From CAVZMI01 sp050011775 (lineage in GTDB: Bacteria > Bacteroidota > Ignavibacteria > UBA10030 > CAVZMI01): DNA of 64,000 nucleotides. Positions 17,506-26,579 of the stretch are shown here, piece by piece. The stretch spans positions 82,014-146,013 of the forward strand of contig JBEKIL010000012.1 in assembly GCA_050011775.1 (NCBI GenBank), read 5' to 3'. The first letter of the stretch is position 1, and each line of letters opens with the position of its first letter. The notes beneath the pieces are model-generated. The model was not told the origin of the DNA, searched no databases, and saw only the letters and a program-made list of their open reading frames with translations. The translations under genes were made by a program, and so were the position numbers.

Positions 17506-20500
17506 TTACTTGGGTATGGTGAAGAAAAAGGTCGAACCCTCACCCACTGTCGACGTGACCCAGATCTTCCCTTTGTGGATTTCAATAATTTTCTTCACGA
17601 TTGTCAACCCCGCTCCCGTCCCCTCATATTCCTCGATGGGATGCAACCGCTGGAAGATAATAAATATTTTATCAAAATACCTCTCATCAATACCAATTCC
17701 ATTATCACGAACCCAGAACCGGTATACAACCGGATCTTCGTCCCATCCGACCTCTACACGCGGCGTCGCTGAGAGGTTGAATTTCAAGGCGTTCGAGATC
17801 AGATTTCGGAATACAATCTTGAAATGGATGCTGTTGCCGGTGATAATTGGGAGCGGATGCTGGACAACAAGTTCCGCGTTTCGATCCCGCAGCGAAAACT
17901 CGAGATCTTCTTGAATCTCCTTAATAACCTCCTCGATAGAGACCTGTTCCGATGAATCAACCATCCGGCCGACGCGTGAAAGCTCAAGAAGATCGTTAAT
18001 TAACGTCTTCATACGCCGGCATGACTCGGTTATGGAATGAAGAAAATCCGCCCCTTCTTCCCCAAGTCCCGCCGCGAAATCGTTAAATAGAATCTTGCTG
18101 AATCCTTCGATGCTGAGAAGCGGTTCTTTTAGATCGTGGGAAACGACATAAGTAAAGTCATCAAGTTCCTTGTTCCGGTCCTGGATCTCAAAAGATTTCA
18201 TTACAGTCTCTTCATAAAGGTTTGCCTTTTCAATTGCAAGGGCGGCAAGGTTTGCGATACTCTCTATTAGATGAAGGTGATCATTTGTATAGACTTCCGA
18301 CAGCGAACTCTGTATAGAAAGGCCTCCCAATATTCGTTCCTTCGAGAACATCGGAACGAAAATTAACGACGCTGTATGATGTGATGGACGTTGATGTATT
18401 GAAATAAATATTTGAGAATCGTCATCTACTCTGTCGATCATGACGGAACGTTTTTCAACAATTGCGGTGAAGAGGGCTGTTGCAGGATCCAATTTAATCT
18501 GATCAAACGGTCCAGGCAGCATGACTTTTTTCCCACCTACCGTATCCACCGAAATCAGCGGCAAAAGCACCTTGCGTGTTTGATCGTACGTATCGATAAA
18601 GAACGCATCAAAAGGAATAATCCTTTCGGCAAATCTGAACATCAACTCCCCGATTTCCCGGGCATTAAGAGATGAAGTAATCCTACGACTGAAGTCGTAT
18701 AAAACATTCAGCTGATTCAGCTGCTTATTGATTTTTTGTTCTGCTGTTTTCCGTTCCGTGATATCATGGAGAATTCCCTGGACACCGCTGATATACCCTT
18801 CCTCATCGAAGATCGGTGTCCATGATATCGAGACCCATATCGTCATCCCGTCTTTATGAATAAACCGGGATTCGATATTCTTTACATTCGTGAAGACGTC
18901 CCGGCTGTGCTTAAGAAGTCTGAGTAAGGCTTTGAGACGTGGATAATCATCTTCATAAATGATTTTATCGGATACGCCAAGATCTAGCAGTTCCTCCACG
19001 GTATAACCGGTAAGTGAAAAGGCACTCGGGCTCACATACCGGAATCGGCCTTCAAGATCGATCGAAAAAACCATGTCGCGTGCTGTCTCGACCAATATCC
19101 GGTATTTCTCTTCGGAGTTCCTAAGTTCGGTGTACAGTCGTGTCTTTTCAATCGATAGACCGATCTGCTCGACAATCGGATGAAGAATTGAAAGCGCACT
19201 CGGGGGGAAAACATTCTTCTCATGGCTCGACAGGCTGAATGCACCGATTACATTCCCCTGAAAAAGAATGGGAACCGATAGAAACGCCCGAACTCCGTGC
19301 CGATATCCGATCGTTTCTTTGATTTCTTCACTTTCAAGATCCAGATCGTTGTACAGTACAGGCTGCATCCATTCAATGGGAAATTTTGCAAGTGAATAAC
19401 TCAGCGGAAATCGTGATCCCCGCTTGAGAACACCTTCGACACGATTAATTACTCCGTATACGTTCAAAAATTGCCGTGTATGATCGAGGAGTACAATGGT
19501 AATATGTTCGAAGGAAAAAAACGCCAACAATTCGTTACAGATGACCTGAAGCACCTCGTCATTCATCATACCGACGTTGACATGACCGATAATCCGATTA
19601 AGCATCTCAATCTGACGCGTCCTGTTCTCCAACGCAACTGAAAGCTTTTTACGTTCCGTAATATCCCGTGCTATATTCAGCATCGCAACCGGATCGCCGA
19701 GTTCGTTTCGCATCAATGTCGTATTCAGGCTGATTGGGACTTCATAACGATCCTTAGTGATCCAGCGCATGTCGAAATCATGCATATAATTTTTAGTGCG
19801 TAATTCTGAAATCCACGTAACATACCTCGGCATGTCCTCCTCAATAAGCCACGGGTATGGAAACGGCAGCCCGAGAACTTCCTTCTTGGAATACCCTGTG
19901 ATTAATTCAAATTCCTTATTGACATCAAGAACGGCCCCCTGCAGATCGGTAAGAAGCACCGCATCACCCATAGTATTGACAACATTGTGGAAGAGACGTT
20001 CCGATTCACTTAATTCAAGTTCCAGGTGCTTTCGTTCTGTGATATCACGTGCACTACCTACAACTGCGATCGGAATTCCTTTCTCGTCCGAAATTAGCGA
20101 AGTGGATAATAGCACCGTAATCGTCTTGCCATTTTTCAATTGATACTGGACTTCACCCTTCCATGTCCCACGCTCGACTGTTTCTGCGACTATACTACGT
20201 GAGATTGTCTGTTCTGTTTGAGTATCATGGATATCGCCGTTTATTCCGATAATCTTTATAATATCACCGCGACCGAGCATTTTTTCACGGGTTTTATTGA
20301 TATACAGAACATTCCCTTCAAGATCGATGATTGTAATTGCATCGGTGGAATTCATAAATGCCGCCGATAACAATCGAAGCTGATTCTCTGATTCCTTGAA
20401 TTCCACTTCATGATGCTTTCGATCAGTGATATCCTGATGGAAGGCAAGTACAGAAAGTTTTCCTTTATGAGGAATCATTGTGGCAATCACTTCGACATCA

Positions 20501-21135
20501 ATGAATTTACCGTCTTTTTTCACTCCGGTATATCCATAGCGGGTGGGTGCAGGTTTACTTGAACGTAGTGCATCCATGAATTCAACAATATTTTTTCGGT
20601 CCTTGGGTGCGATGAAAGATGAGAACTGCTTACCTTTCACTTCAGCAAGCGATCGATATCCATAGATCGTCAAGAAGGTTTTGTTGGCATGCTCGATTTT
20701 TCCTTTGGTAATGATTGCAATTCCCTCCTTAGAACTGCTGATGAATTTGTGGTATGTGTCGTGGATGTCCTGCCCGTCGGTCGGGTGTTCCTTCTCCGGT
20801 CTGAGCGAACAGAAGGTAAAATTTTTCGAGCGCCGAAGTTCCAATGTGAGGGAGAATACTTCTTTATGAGTCCGATGGAACGGGAATGTCACAGCATGAT
20901 GGTTCAAACGGGATTTGGGTGAAAAAAACTTAGTTACTGAATCACGATGATTATGCGGTAGAAAACTGATGATCGATCGATTCTGAAGAGACGTTACCGG
21001 TTGTCCGAGAAGGCGCGAAGTCTCGCTGCTTACTTCGAGAACCATGCCATTCGGATCGCAAATGAGAAGTGCATCGTTAATGTTGTGCAGCAGCGTTGCG
21101 ACATCCAGTGATATGTTCGTTTGAGTCTGTTCCAT
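17506..21135 (-). CDS. multi-PAS/GAF sensor histidine kinase
   Basis: This is a soluble kinase of about 1209 residues with no membrane segment. The order is PAS (about 10-100), PAS (125-240), PAS (255-370), PAS (380-500), GAF (515-665), PAS (675-795), GAF (805-975), HisKA with phospho-histidine near residue 1000 (VVSHDLKEPL), then HATPase with N-box NLISNALKFN, G1 RDNGIGID, F-box IFQRLH and G2 GTGAGLTIV. Several PAS domains end in the DITERK signature. It probably senses internal redox, ligand or light cues; no diagnostic chromophore cysteine was looked for in detail. Downstream co-directional genes are two response regulators. ATG 21135 is preferred to TTG 21138. Confidence 0.93.
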   Translation of the reverse strand: MEQTQTNISLDVATLLHNINDALLICDPNGMVLEVSSETSRLLGQPVTSLQNRSIISFLPHNHRDSVTKFFSPKSRLNHHAVTFPFHRTHKEVFSLTLELRRSKNFTFCSLRPEKEHPTDGQDIHDTYHKFISSSKEGIAIITKGKIEHANKTFLTIYGYRSLAEVKGKQFSSFIAPKDRKNIVEFMDALRSSKPAPTRYGYTGVKKDGKFIDVEVIATMIPHKGKLSVLAFHQDITDRKHHEVEFKESENQLRLLSAAFMNSTDAITIIDLEGNVLYINKTREKMLGRGDIIKIIGINGDIHDTQTEQTISRSIVAETVERGTWKGEVQYQLKNGKTITVLLSTSLISDEKGIPIAVVGSARDITERKHLELELSESERLFHNVVNTMGDAVLLTDLQGAVLDVNKEFELITGYSKKEVLGLPFPYPWLIEEDMPRYVTWISELRTKNYMHDFDMRWITKDRYEVPISLNTTLMRNELGDPVAMLNIARDITERKKLSVALENRTRQIEMLNRIIGHVNVGMMNDEVLQVICNELLAFFSFEHITIVLLDHTRQFLNVYGVINRVEGVLKRGSRFPLSYSLAKFPIEWMQPVLYNDLDLESEEIKETIGYRHGVRAFLSVPILFQGNVIGAFSLSSHEKNVFPPSALSILHPIVEQIGLSIEKTRLYTELRNSEEKYRILVETARDMVFSIDLEGRFRYVSPSAFSLTGYTVEELLDLGVSDKIIYEDDYPRLKALLRLLKHSRDVFTNVKNIESRFIHKDGMTIWVSISWTPIFDEEGYISGVQGILHDITERKTAEQKINKQLNQLNVLYDFSRRITSSLNAREIGELMFRFAERIIPFDAFFIDTYDQTRKVLLPLISVDTVGGKKVMLPGPFDQIKLDPATALFTAIVEKRSVMIDRVDDDSQIFISIHQRPSHHTASLIFVPMFSKERILGGLSIQSSLSEVYTNDHLHLIESIANLAALAIEKANLYEETVMKSFEIQDRNKELDDFTYVVSHDLKEPLLSIEGFSKILFNDFAAGLGEEGADFLHSITESCRRMKTLINDLLELSRVGRMVDSSEQVSIEEVIKEIQEDLEFSLRDRNAELVVQHPLPIITGNSIHFKIVFRNLISNALKFNLSATPRVEVGWDEDPVVYRFWVRDNGIGIDERYFDKIFIIFQRLHPIEEYEGTGAGLTIVKKIIEIHKGKIWVTSTVGEGSTFFFTIPK

Positions 21136-21155
21136 CAATATTTATTTTTTAAAAG

Positions 21156-21926
21156 TTACCAGCTTCCGCTCGCTCCTCCTCCGCCGAACGAGCCTCCTCC
21201 CCCGCCACTAAAGCTTCCCCCGCCTCCGAATCCCCCACCTCCAAACCCCCAGCCGCTATAACCACTCCCCCAGTATCCGCCAAATCCCGTTGAATAGTCC
21301 TGATATCCTCCACCCCCAATCCAGCATCCCGTCCCTCGAGCCATTCTTATTAGTAAAAAAATACCGGCAACGACGACGATAGGGAAAAATATCCATTTGG
21401 AGTGCTGACCCGATTGCTTCGAAGTCTTCTCTACTCTCGGTTCTCCTCCAGCAGCTTCTTCGATTCTTTGAACAGCAGAAAAAATGCCCAGATAAAAATC
21501 TTTTCGCTGAAATCGTGGTTTTATTTCACGCTCAATAATCGTTTTGCACAATTCATTTGTTAGTACATCTTCTAAACCACGCCCCACGTGTATCCGAATC
21601 AGGCGATCCTGCATTACAAAAAGAAGAAGAACTCCACAGTTATTTTTCTTTATCCCGATTTTATTCTGTTCTGCAACAGATTGAGCATATTGGACTAGGT
21701 CATATTTGCCTATTGTGGGGGTTAAAAGTACAACGATTTGGATCGCCGTTGTGTCTTCATATTGTGTAAGAATACTTTCAAGAGTATATCGCTCCGACTG
21801 AGTCAGCGAGCCGGTGAGATCCGTAACCCTTTGTTGAAGCACCGGAACACTAGCTCTTTGTGCCTGCGCAAATGAGAACAAGGGGATGAAAAAAATACAT
21901 AACCAATATATGTTATTATTTTTCAT
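21156..21926 (-). CDS. TPM-domain membrane protein with glycine-rich tail
   Basis: This 256-residue protein has a signal peptide (to about AQAQRAS), a periplasmic TPM domain (VPVLQQRVTDLTGSL through RFQRKDFYLGI), one transmembrane helix (WIFFPIVVVAGIFLLI) and a C-terminal Gly-rich tail of GGGGFGGGGS units ending GGASGSW. This is the common bacterial YgcG layout, usually encoded next to LemA. It is a tandem paralogue of the next gene; biochemical role is unknown. Confidence 0.88.
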   Translation of the reverse strand: MKNNNIYWLCIFFIPLFSFAQAQRASVPVLQQRVTDLTGSLTQSERYTLESILTQYEDTTAIQIVVLLTPTIGKYDLVQYAQSVAEQNKIGIKKNNCGVLLLFVMQDRLIRIHVGRGLEDVLTNELCKTIIEREIKPRFQRKDFYLGIFSAVQRIEEAAGGEPRVEKTSKQSGQHSKWIFFPIVVVAGIFLLIRMARGTGCWIGGGGYQDYSTGFGGYWGSGYSGWGFGGGGFGGGGSFSGGGGGSFGGGGASGSW

Positions 21927-21949
21927 TGAATATGATTATTCAGCATTGA

Positions 21950-22714
21950 TTACCAGCCTCCACTTGCTCCTCCTCCGCCGAACGAGCCTCCTCCTCCACT
22001 CCATCCGCCCCCACCTCCGAAACCTCCGCTTCCAAAACCACCCCCTCCAAACCCGCCCCACCATAATCCACCCCATCCTGACGAATAGCGTCGATATCCA
22101 CGTCCGTGAACCATCGCACCTGCTGCACGAGCCATCCGTGAGATGATCGAGAACAAAATAATAATACTGACAATTATGGGCCAACCGAAATTACGACTCG
22201 ACCGGTGCTGGGCTTTTTCGGCTCTATATTCACCCCCTATGGCTTCTTTGATTGCTCTGGTACCCGAAAGAATTCCGTCGTAATACTTCCCATCGCGAAA
22301 TAAAGGTAAAATTTCGTTCTCGATGATTAATTTTAAAGTAGCGTCGGGTAATGCCCCTTCAAGTCCGTATCCGACATGTATACGTATTTTATGATCGTTC
22401 ATTACAACGAGAAACAAAATACCGTTATTATGTTCTTTGGTTCCGATTTTATTTGTCTCGGCAACAGTCTGTGTATACTCGAAAAGATCTTCGCCATTTA
22501 AGGTCGGGATTAAAAGAACGGCAATCTGTGTCGTCGTTGAATCTTCGTAAGCGGCCAGCAGCCGCTCGAGCGATTGCTGCTCGGAAGAACTCAACGTGCC
22601 CGATAAATCTGTTACCCGCGAATGAAGTACCGGGATTTTAAGATTCTGTGCCTGCAGATGAATTGATATCAGTCCGAGACACACGACAAACCATGGAATA
22701 AATATTTTTTTCAT
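21950..22714 (-). CDS. TPM-domain membrane protein with glycine-rich tail (paralogue)
   Basis: The 254 residues have the same layout as the neighbouring copy: signal peptide, TPM domain starting IPVLHSRVTDLSGTLSS, one helix (WPIIVSIIILFSIISRM) and a GGGG-rich tail ending GGASGGW. Its ATG overlaps the lemA stop by four bases, so LemA and this protein are made together. The two TPM copies clearly derive from a tandem duplication but have diverged in the middle region. Confidence 0.9.
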   Translation of the reverse strand: MKKIFIPWFVVCLGLISIHLQAQNLKIPVLHSRVTDLSGTLSSSEQQSLERLLAAYEDSTTTQIAVLLIPTLNGEDLFEYTQTVAETNKIGTKEHNNGILFLVVMNDHKIRIHVGYGLEGALPDATLKLIIENEILPLFRDGKYYDGILSGTRAIKEAIGGEYRAEKAQHRSSRNFGWPIIVSIIILFSIISRMARAAGAMVHGRGYRRYSSGWGGLWWGGFGGGGFGSGGFGGGGGWSGGGGSFGGGGASGGW

Positions 22715-23319
22715 TGAAAATTGACTTTAGGTGCATTCTCGGCACCTGTCTCTGACTCAAAATAGGGTTTCTGCTGGAACCCGAACATGCCGGCTATCAT
22801 CGATCGTGGAAATACGCGGACACTGGTGTTATACGTCTGGACAACTTCATTGTACCTTTTCCGCTCTACTGCGATTCGATTTTCGGTTCCTTCGAGTTGT
22901 GCTTGAAGTTCAAGAAAATTCTTATCGGATTTCAATTGGGGGTACTGTTCTACAACGACCATTAATCTGGAAAGAGCGCCCGAAAGATTATCCTGTGCCT
23001 GCTGAAATTGTTTGAAGTTTTGTGGATTATTAAGTACCTCCGGCGTCACCTTCATCTGGCCGACTTTTGCCCTGGCTTCTGTGACACCGATCAGGACTTT
23101 CTGTTCCTGAGATGCAAATCCTTTGACGGTTTCGACGAGATTTGGAATCAGATCGAACCGACGCTGGTATTGATTTTCTACCTGACTCCATGCTCCTTTT
23201 ATTCCTTCGTCCTGCTGCACAAAATTATTGTAAATTCCGGTACCCCACATAATAATTCCTAGACCAAAAAGAATGAGAAGTCCAACGACGATCAGAGCAA
23301 CCAGCAATCCTGTTTTCAT
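22711..23319 (-). CDS. lemA: LemA family protein
   Basis: This 202-residue protein has one N-terminal membrane helix and an alpha-helical bundle. The family signature is clear: YNNFVQQDEGIKGAWSQVEN followed by QYQRRFDLIPNLVETVKGFA. LemA proteins are widespread, and their cellular role is not settled. The pairing with TPM/YgcG proteins, seen directly downstream, is conserved across many bacteria. Confidence 0.93.
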   Translation of the reverse strand: MKTGLLVALIVVGLLILFGLGIIMWGTGIYNNFVQQDEGIKGAWSQVENQYQRRFDLIPNLVETVKGFASQEQKVLIGVTEARAKVGQMKVTPEVLNNPQNFKQFQQAQDNLSGALSRLMVVVEQYPQLKSDKNFLELQAQLEGTENRIAVERKRYNEVVQTYNTSVRVFPRSMIAGMFGFQQKPYFESETGAENAPKVNFQ

Positions 23320-23346
23320 AAATAATATCCCCCTCCATTGATGATT

Positions 23347-23886
23347 TTATTCACTATCGTATTGTACTAATGATGTCACTTGATATCCCTGCAATTTTGC
23401 ACGGCCATGGAGAAATGTAAGCTCTATAATAAAAGAAATTCCAACGACAATTGCACCGAGCCGTTCGACAAGTCTGCACGAAGCTGCGACAGTGCCGCCG
23501 GTCGCCAGGAGATCATCATGAATCAGCACACGACTTCCTTTTTTCAACGCGTCGGCATGAATCTCTATGGCATCAGTTCCATATTCCAACGCATACTCCT
23601 CACGAAGGGTTGCCGCGGGCAGCTTTCCCGGCTTGCGAATCGGGACAAATCCAACACCAAGCCGATGTGCCAATGCAGCACCCACTATAAACCCTCTTGA
23701 TTCAATCCCTACGACTGCGTCGATAGGAATGTTACGGTATTGCTCGACGAGTGTATCGATGACCGATGTGAATGCATTTTTGTCCTGCAAGAGAGTAGTA
23801 ATGTCGCGAAACACAATCCCCTTTTTCGGGAAATCGGTGACATTTCGGATGATCGATTGGAGACGATCAGAGAATGAATGATTCAT
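23347..23886 (-). CDS. apt: adenine phosphoribosyltransferase
   Basis: Apt makes AMP from adenine and PRPP (purine salvage). The 179 residues have the usual length. The PRPP-binding loop reads VLIHDDLLATGGTVAA, and the N-terminus has DFPKKGIVFRDITTLL, both diagnostic, as is the GIESRGFIVGAALA segment. It is separated from lemA by a short gap and may be transcribed from its own promoter in the long upstream intergenic region. Confidence 0.95.
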   Translation of the reverse strand: MNHSFSDRLQSIIRNVTDFPKKGIVFRDITTLLQDKNAFTSVIDTLVEQYRNIPIDAVVGIESRGFIVGAALAHRLGVGFVPIRKPGKLPAATLREEYALEYGTDAIEIHADALKKGSRVLIHDDLLATGGTVAASCRLVERLGAIVVGISFIIELTFLHGRAKLQGYQVTSLVQYDSE

Positions 23887-24076
23887 TAAATTCCCTTATC
23901 GTGTTGTCATGAAGGCTGTATATTTATTCCATATTGTGAAAATTAATGCACTCTTCAATTAAAAGCAAGTTTTCTAAGTCTCTTAAAGCATTTTCTAAAG
24001 TGAAACGTTGAAAGATACGGTTTTCCGATATTGAGAATGGTGATGCAAATCATTTGGTTTACGTGCGGGATGTCGG

Positions 24077-24109
24077 AAAAAAGCCTCACCAGAAACTGCT
24101 GGTGAGGCT
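24077..24109 (-). terminator. Rho-independent terminator of glnA
   Basis: AGCCTCACCAG (24082-24092) and its exact inverse CTGGTGAGGCT (24099-24109) form an 11-bp stem with a 6-base loop. On the minus strand it runs into six U. It lies about 100 bases beyond the glnA stop. Confidence 0.9.
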
Positions 24110-24130
24110 GCACATATCTTTTATATTAGT

Positions 24131-24173
24131 GCCGCTCCATCAATCACATAATGAGTAATATCTATGGAGCGGC
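24131..24173 (-). other. Second stem-loop in the glnA 3' region
   Basis: GCCGCTCCAT (24131-24140) and ATGGAGCGGC (24164-24173) form a perfect 10-bp stem with a 23-base loop, transcribed before the terminator. There is no U-run, so it is likely a 3'-UTR structure rather than a terminator. The rest of the 323-base gap between apt and glnA (23887-24209) is plain AT-rich sequence. Confidence 0.5.
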
Positions 24174-24209
24174 TATAACTTGCCCTACACAGAGAGCTTT
24201 CCCTTTGCA

Positions 24210-25640
24210 TTAACAGTCGAAATACAGTGCGAACTCGTACGGGTGCGGGCGCAGACCCATCGGTTTGACTTCTTTTTCCATTTTGTAGTCAATCCATGCA
24301 CTGATAACATCTTCTGTGAATACATCTCCGCGCAGCAAGAAATCGTGATCGCGCTCGAGAGCCATCAGGGCTTCGGGGAGTGATCCGGGAGTCGAAGGAA
24401 CATCCTTCAATTCTTCGGGCGACATATCATAGATATCTTTATCGAGTGGATCACCCGGGTCGATCTTGTTGACAATACCATCGAGACCTGCTAAGAGCAT
24501 TGCCGGAAAAGCAAGGTACGGATTACATGCCGGATCCGGGGGGCGGTATTCGATGCGTTTCGTTTTCGGATTCGCCGAATACATCGGAATACGAATAGCT
24601 GCGCTACGGTTGCGCTGTGAGTATGCAAGATTCACCGGGGCCTCGAAGCCCGGAACAAGCCGTTTATAGGAATTCGTTGTCGGACTGGTAATCGCACAGA
24701 GTGCCGGGGCATGCCTGAGCAACCCACCAATATAATACAACGCCATTTCACTCACATTTGCATATCCATTTCCATAAAACAACGGTTTACCATTTTTCCA
24801 GAGGCTTTGGTGAACATGCATTCCCGAACCATTGTCCGCAAAGATCGGTTTCGGCATGAATGTCACGGTCTTGTTCATTTCTCTCGCAGTATTTTTAACA
24901 ATATATTTAAAGAGCATCAGATTATCGGCCATTCTCACGAGTGGTGCAAATCGAAGGTCAATTTCTGCTTGGCCTGCTGTTGCCACTTCATGGTGGGAAG
25001 CCTCAATATGTAATCCGACTGACAAGAGGTTCTTAACCATCGCATCGCGTACCTCAAGTGTTGCATCGGATGGTGGAACCGGGAAATATCCTTCCTTGTA
25101 ACGTGGTTTGTATCCGAGATTTGGATTTTCTTCTCGTCCACTGTTCCATCGACCTTCTTTTGAGTCGACATGATAATAACTTTCATGCTCGTTTGTATCA
25201 AAACGTACATCATCGAGGATAAAAAATTCGGCTTCCGGCCCATAATAAGCTGTATCGGCAATCCCAGTGGATTTCAGATATGCTTCTGCCTTCTGAGCAA
25301 TATTTCTCGGACAACGTCCGTATTTCTCTTTGGTGAGTGGTTCGTACACATCACAAATAATGCAGAGCGTTTTTATTTTTGCAAATGGATCCAGTACAGC
25401 CGTTTCCGGATCGGGAATGATCAACATATCGCTCTCATGAATGGTTTTCCATCCACGAATGCTCGATCCATCGAATCCATGTCCATCTTCGAAACTATCT
25501 TCGGTGAATTCTTGAACCGGAACAGAGAAGTGTTGCCATAATCCGGGGAAGTCCATGAATTTAAAGTCCACCATCTTGACATTTTCGTCCTTCACGAGCT
25601 TCATGACTTTTTCAATTTCACCAATGTTTTTCTTCATCAT
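24210..25640 (-). CDS. glnA: glutamine synthetase type I
   Basis: GlnA makes glutamine from glutamate, ammonia and ATP. The 476 residues match the GSI dodecamer subunit. Motifs include the N-terminal FMDFPGLWQHFSVP region, GFDGSSIRGW, FMPKPIFADNGSGMHVHQS in the active site and NRSAAIRIP. The DKDIYDMSPEE loop holds the tyrosine that is adenylylated in GSI-beta enzymes, so GlnE-type control is possible. The ATG at 25640 has GAGG seven bases ahead. An Lrp/AsnC regulator gene sits upstream on the same strand, and a strong terminator follows. Confidence 0.97.
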   Translation of the reverse strand: MMKKNIGEIEKVMKLVKDENVKMVDFKFMDFPGLWQHFSVPVQEFTEDSFEDGHGFDGSSIRGWKTIHESDMLIIPDPETAVLDPFAKIKTLCIICDVYEPLTKEKYGRCPRNIAQKAEAYLKSTGIADTAYYGPEAEFFILDDVRFDTNEHESYYHVDSKEGRWNSGREENPNLGYKPRYKEGYFPVPPSDATLEVRDAMVKNLLSVGLHIEASHHEVATAGQAEIDLRFAPLVRMADNLMLFKYIVKNTAREMNKTVTFMPKPIFADNGSGMHVHQSLWKNGKPLFYGNGYANVSEMALYYIGGLLRHAPALCAITSPTTNSYKRLVPGFEAPVNLAYSQRNRSAAIRIPMYSANPKTKRIEYRPPDPACNPYLAFPAMLLAGLDGIVNKIDPGDPLDKDIYDMSPEELKDVPSTPGSLPEALMALERDHDFLLRGDVFTEDVISAWIDYKMEKEVKPMGLRPHPYEFALYFDC

Positions 25641-25687
25641 AATTCATCCTCACTTTTTATTTTATTTGAGATTTATTATTTTTTCCC

Positions 25688-25764
25688 CCTCGACAAGCCC
25701 TCGGCCTTAGACCTCGGTCCCAATTCTGGCGGGAGTCGAGCCGCTTGGGCCGAAGGCTCGGGGT
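25688..25764. repeat. GC-rich imperfect palindromic element (REP-like)
   Basis: This GC-rich block between glnA and the lrp-type gene has arms AAGCCCTCGGCC near its left end and GGCCGAAGGCT near its right end, flanked by CCCCTCGA and CTCGGGG. It stands out against AT-rich surroundings and could fold into a long imperfect hairpin in the glnA leader. Confidence 0.5.
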
Positions 25765-25808
25765 AAACTTATTCCTTTTTACTTCCGAGAAAGTATTCTC
25801 TTCTTTTT

Positions 25809-26297
25809 CTATCGCTGTTGATGTTCAACTTTGGCAAGCTGAGCCTTCGGTATTTTTACATGCAAAGATTCCTTGATCGGCGAGAGAACCACATTTGTTG
25901 TCGTCTTGACTACACCCGGCCATACCTGGATTCTTGCAAGGAGTTTTTCCAGTGCCAGCGTGTCCTCGCAGCGAATTTTGATGAGATGAGTTCCTTCGCC
26001 GGTGATGGAATGGCACTCCATGATTTCATCGACGGGCTTCACATGTTCAATGAAAGTCGGATAATGTTTTGACGAGTCTACCGTCACCAAGACAAAAGCA
26101 GTAAGCCCTTTTCCGAGCTTTTGTGGATCAAGAAGTGCAAAATATCCCGTAATGTAACCGTCATCCTCCAATTTCCTCATCCTCTCACTTGCCGCAGGGA
26201 TCGAAAGTCCAACCATTGAAGCTAGATCGCTCCGTCGTGTCCGTCCATTTTTCTGAAGGATTTCAAGAATCTTTAGGTCGATTTCATCGAGGATCAT
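25809..26297 (-). CDS. Lrp/AsnC family transcriptional regulator
   Basis: The 162 residues have an N-terminal winged HTH (DLKILEILQKNGRTRRSDLA, then GLSIPAASERMRKLEDDGYI) and a C-terminal RAM effector domain (TAFVLVTVD, then HSITGEGTHLIKI). A strong AAGGAG precedes the ATG. It sits directly upstream of glnA on the same strand, so control of glnA or of its own gene by an amino acid ligand is likely, though the ligand cannot be predicted. Confidence 0.92.
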   Translation of the reverse strand: MILDEIDLKILEILQKNGRTRRSDLASMVGLSIPAASERMRKLEDDGYITGYFALLDPQKLGKGLTAFVLVTVDSSKHYPTFIEHVKPVDEIMECHSITGEGTHLIKIRCEDTLALEKLLARIQVWPGVVKTTTNVVLSPIKESLHVKIPKAQLAKVEHQQR

Positions 26298-26579
26298 TGT
26301 CGACTCCTTCTCCTTTTATTATTAATATTAAATACTATTGAACTTAATTTATTAAGGATAACAGTAACATTAACGTTATAATATAAATAATAGTTGCATA
26401 ATGTCAAGCATTATTAATAAAAAAACGCTATTTATTAATAAAATTTAAGGAATTAGTGTATTATTTCTTTAATTTTTAAGGGTTGGAAAAAGGATTATAC
26501 GGTCATATGGGGGATAAAGGTTGGCAAAAAATGGGGAACCCTTGGAAAAAGGAAAGCTGTGACACGAATAGACTTTGAC
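26298..26579. other. AT-rich intergenic region upstream of the Lrp-type gene
   Basis: This 282-base gap has no coding sequence. It is extremely AT-rich, with repeated TTATTAATA-type words near 26310-26450 in several orientations, as expected for an Lrp-family operator region. The part next to rpe shows nothing recognisable. Confidence 0.4.

Noticed and set aside
21160..21300. Short GC-rich tandem pattern resembling a repeat array
   Set aside because: It is the Gly-rich (GGN codon) tail of the TPM protein and not a CRISPR or other array; the same occurs near 21960-22090.
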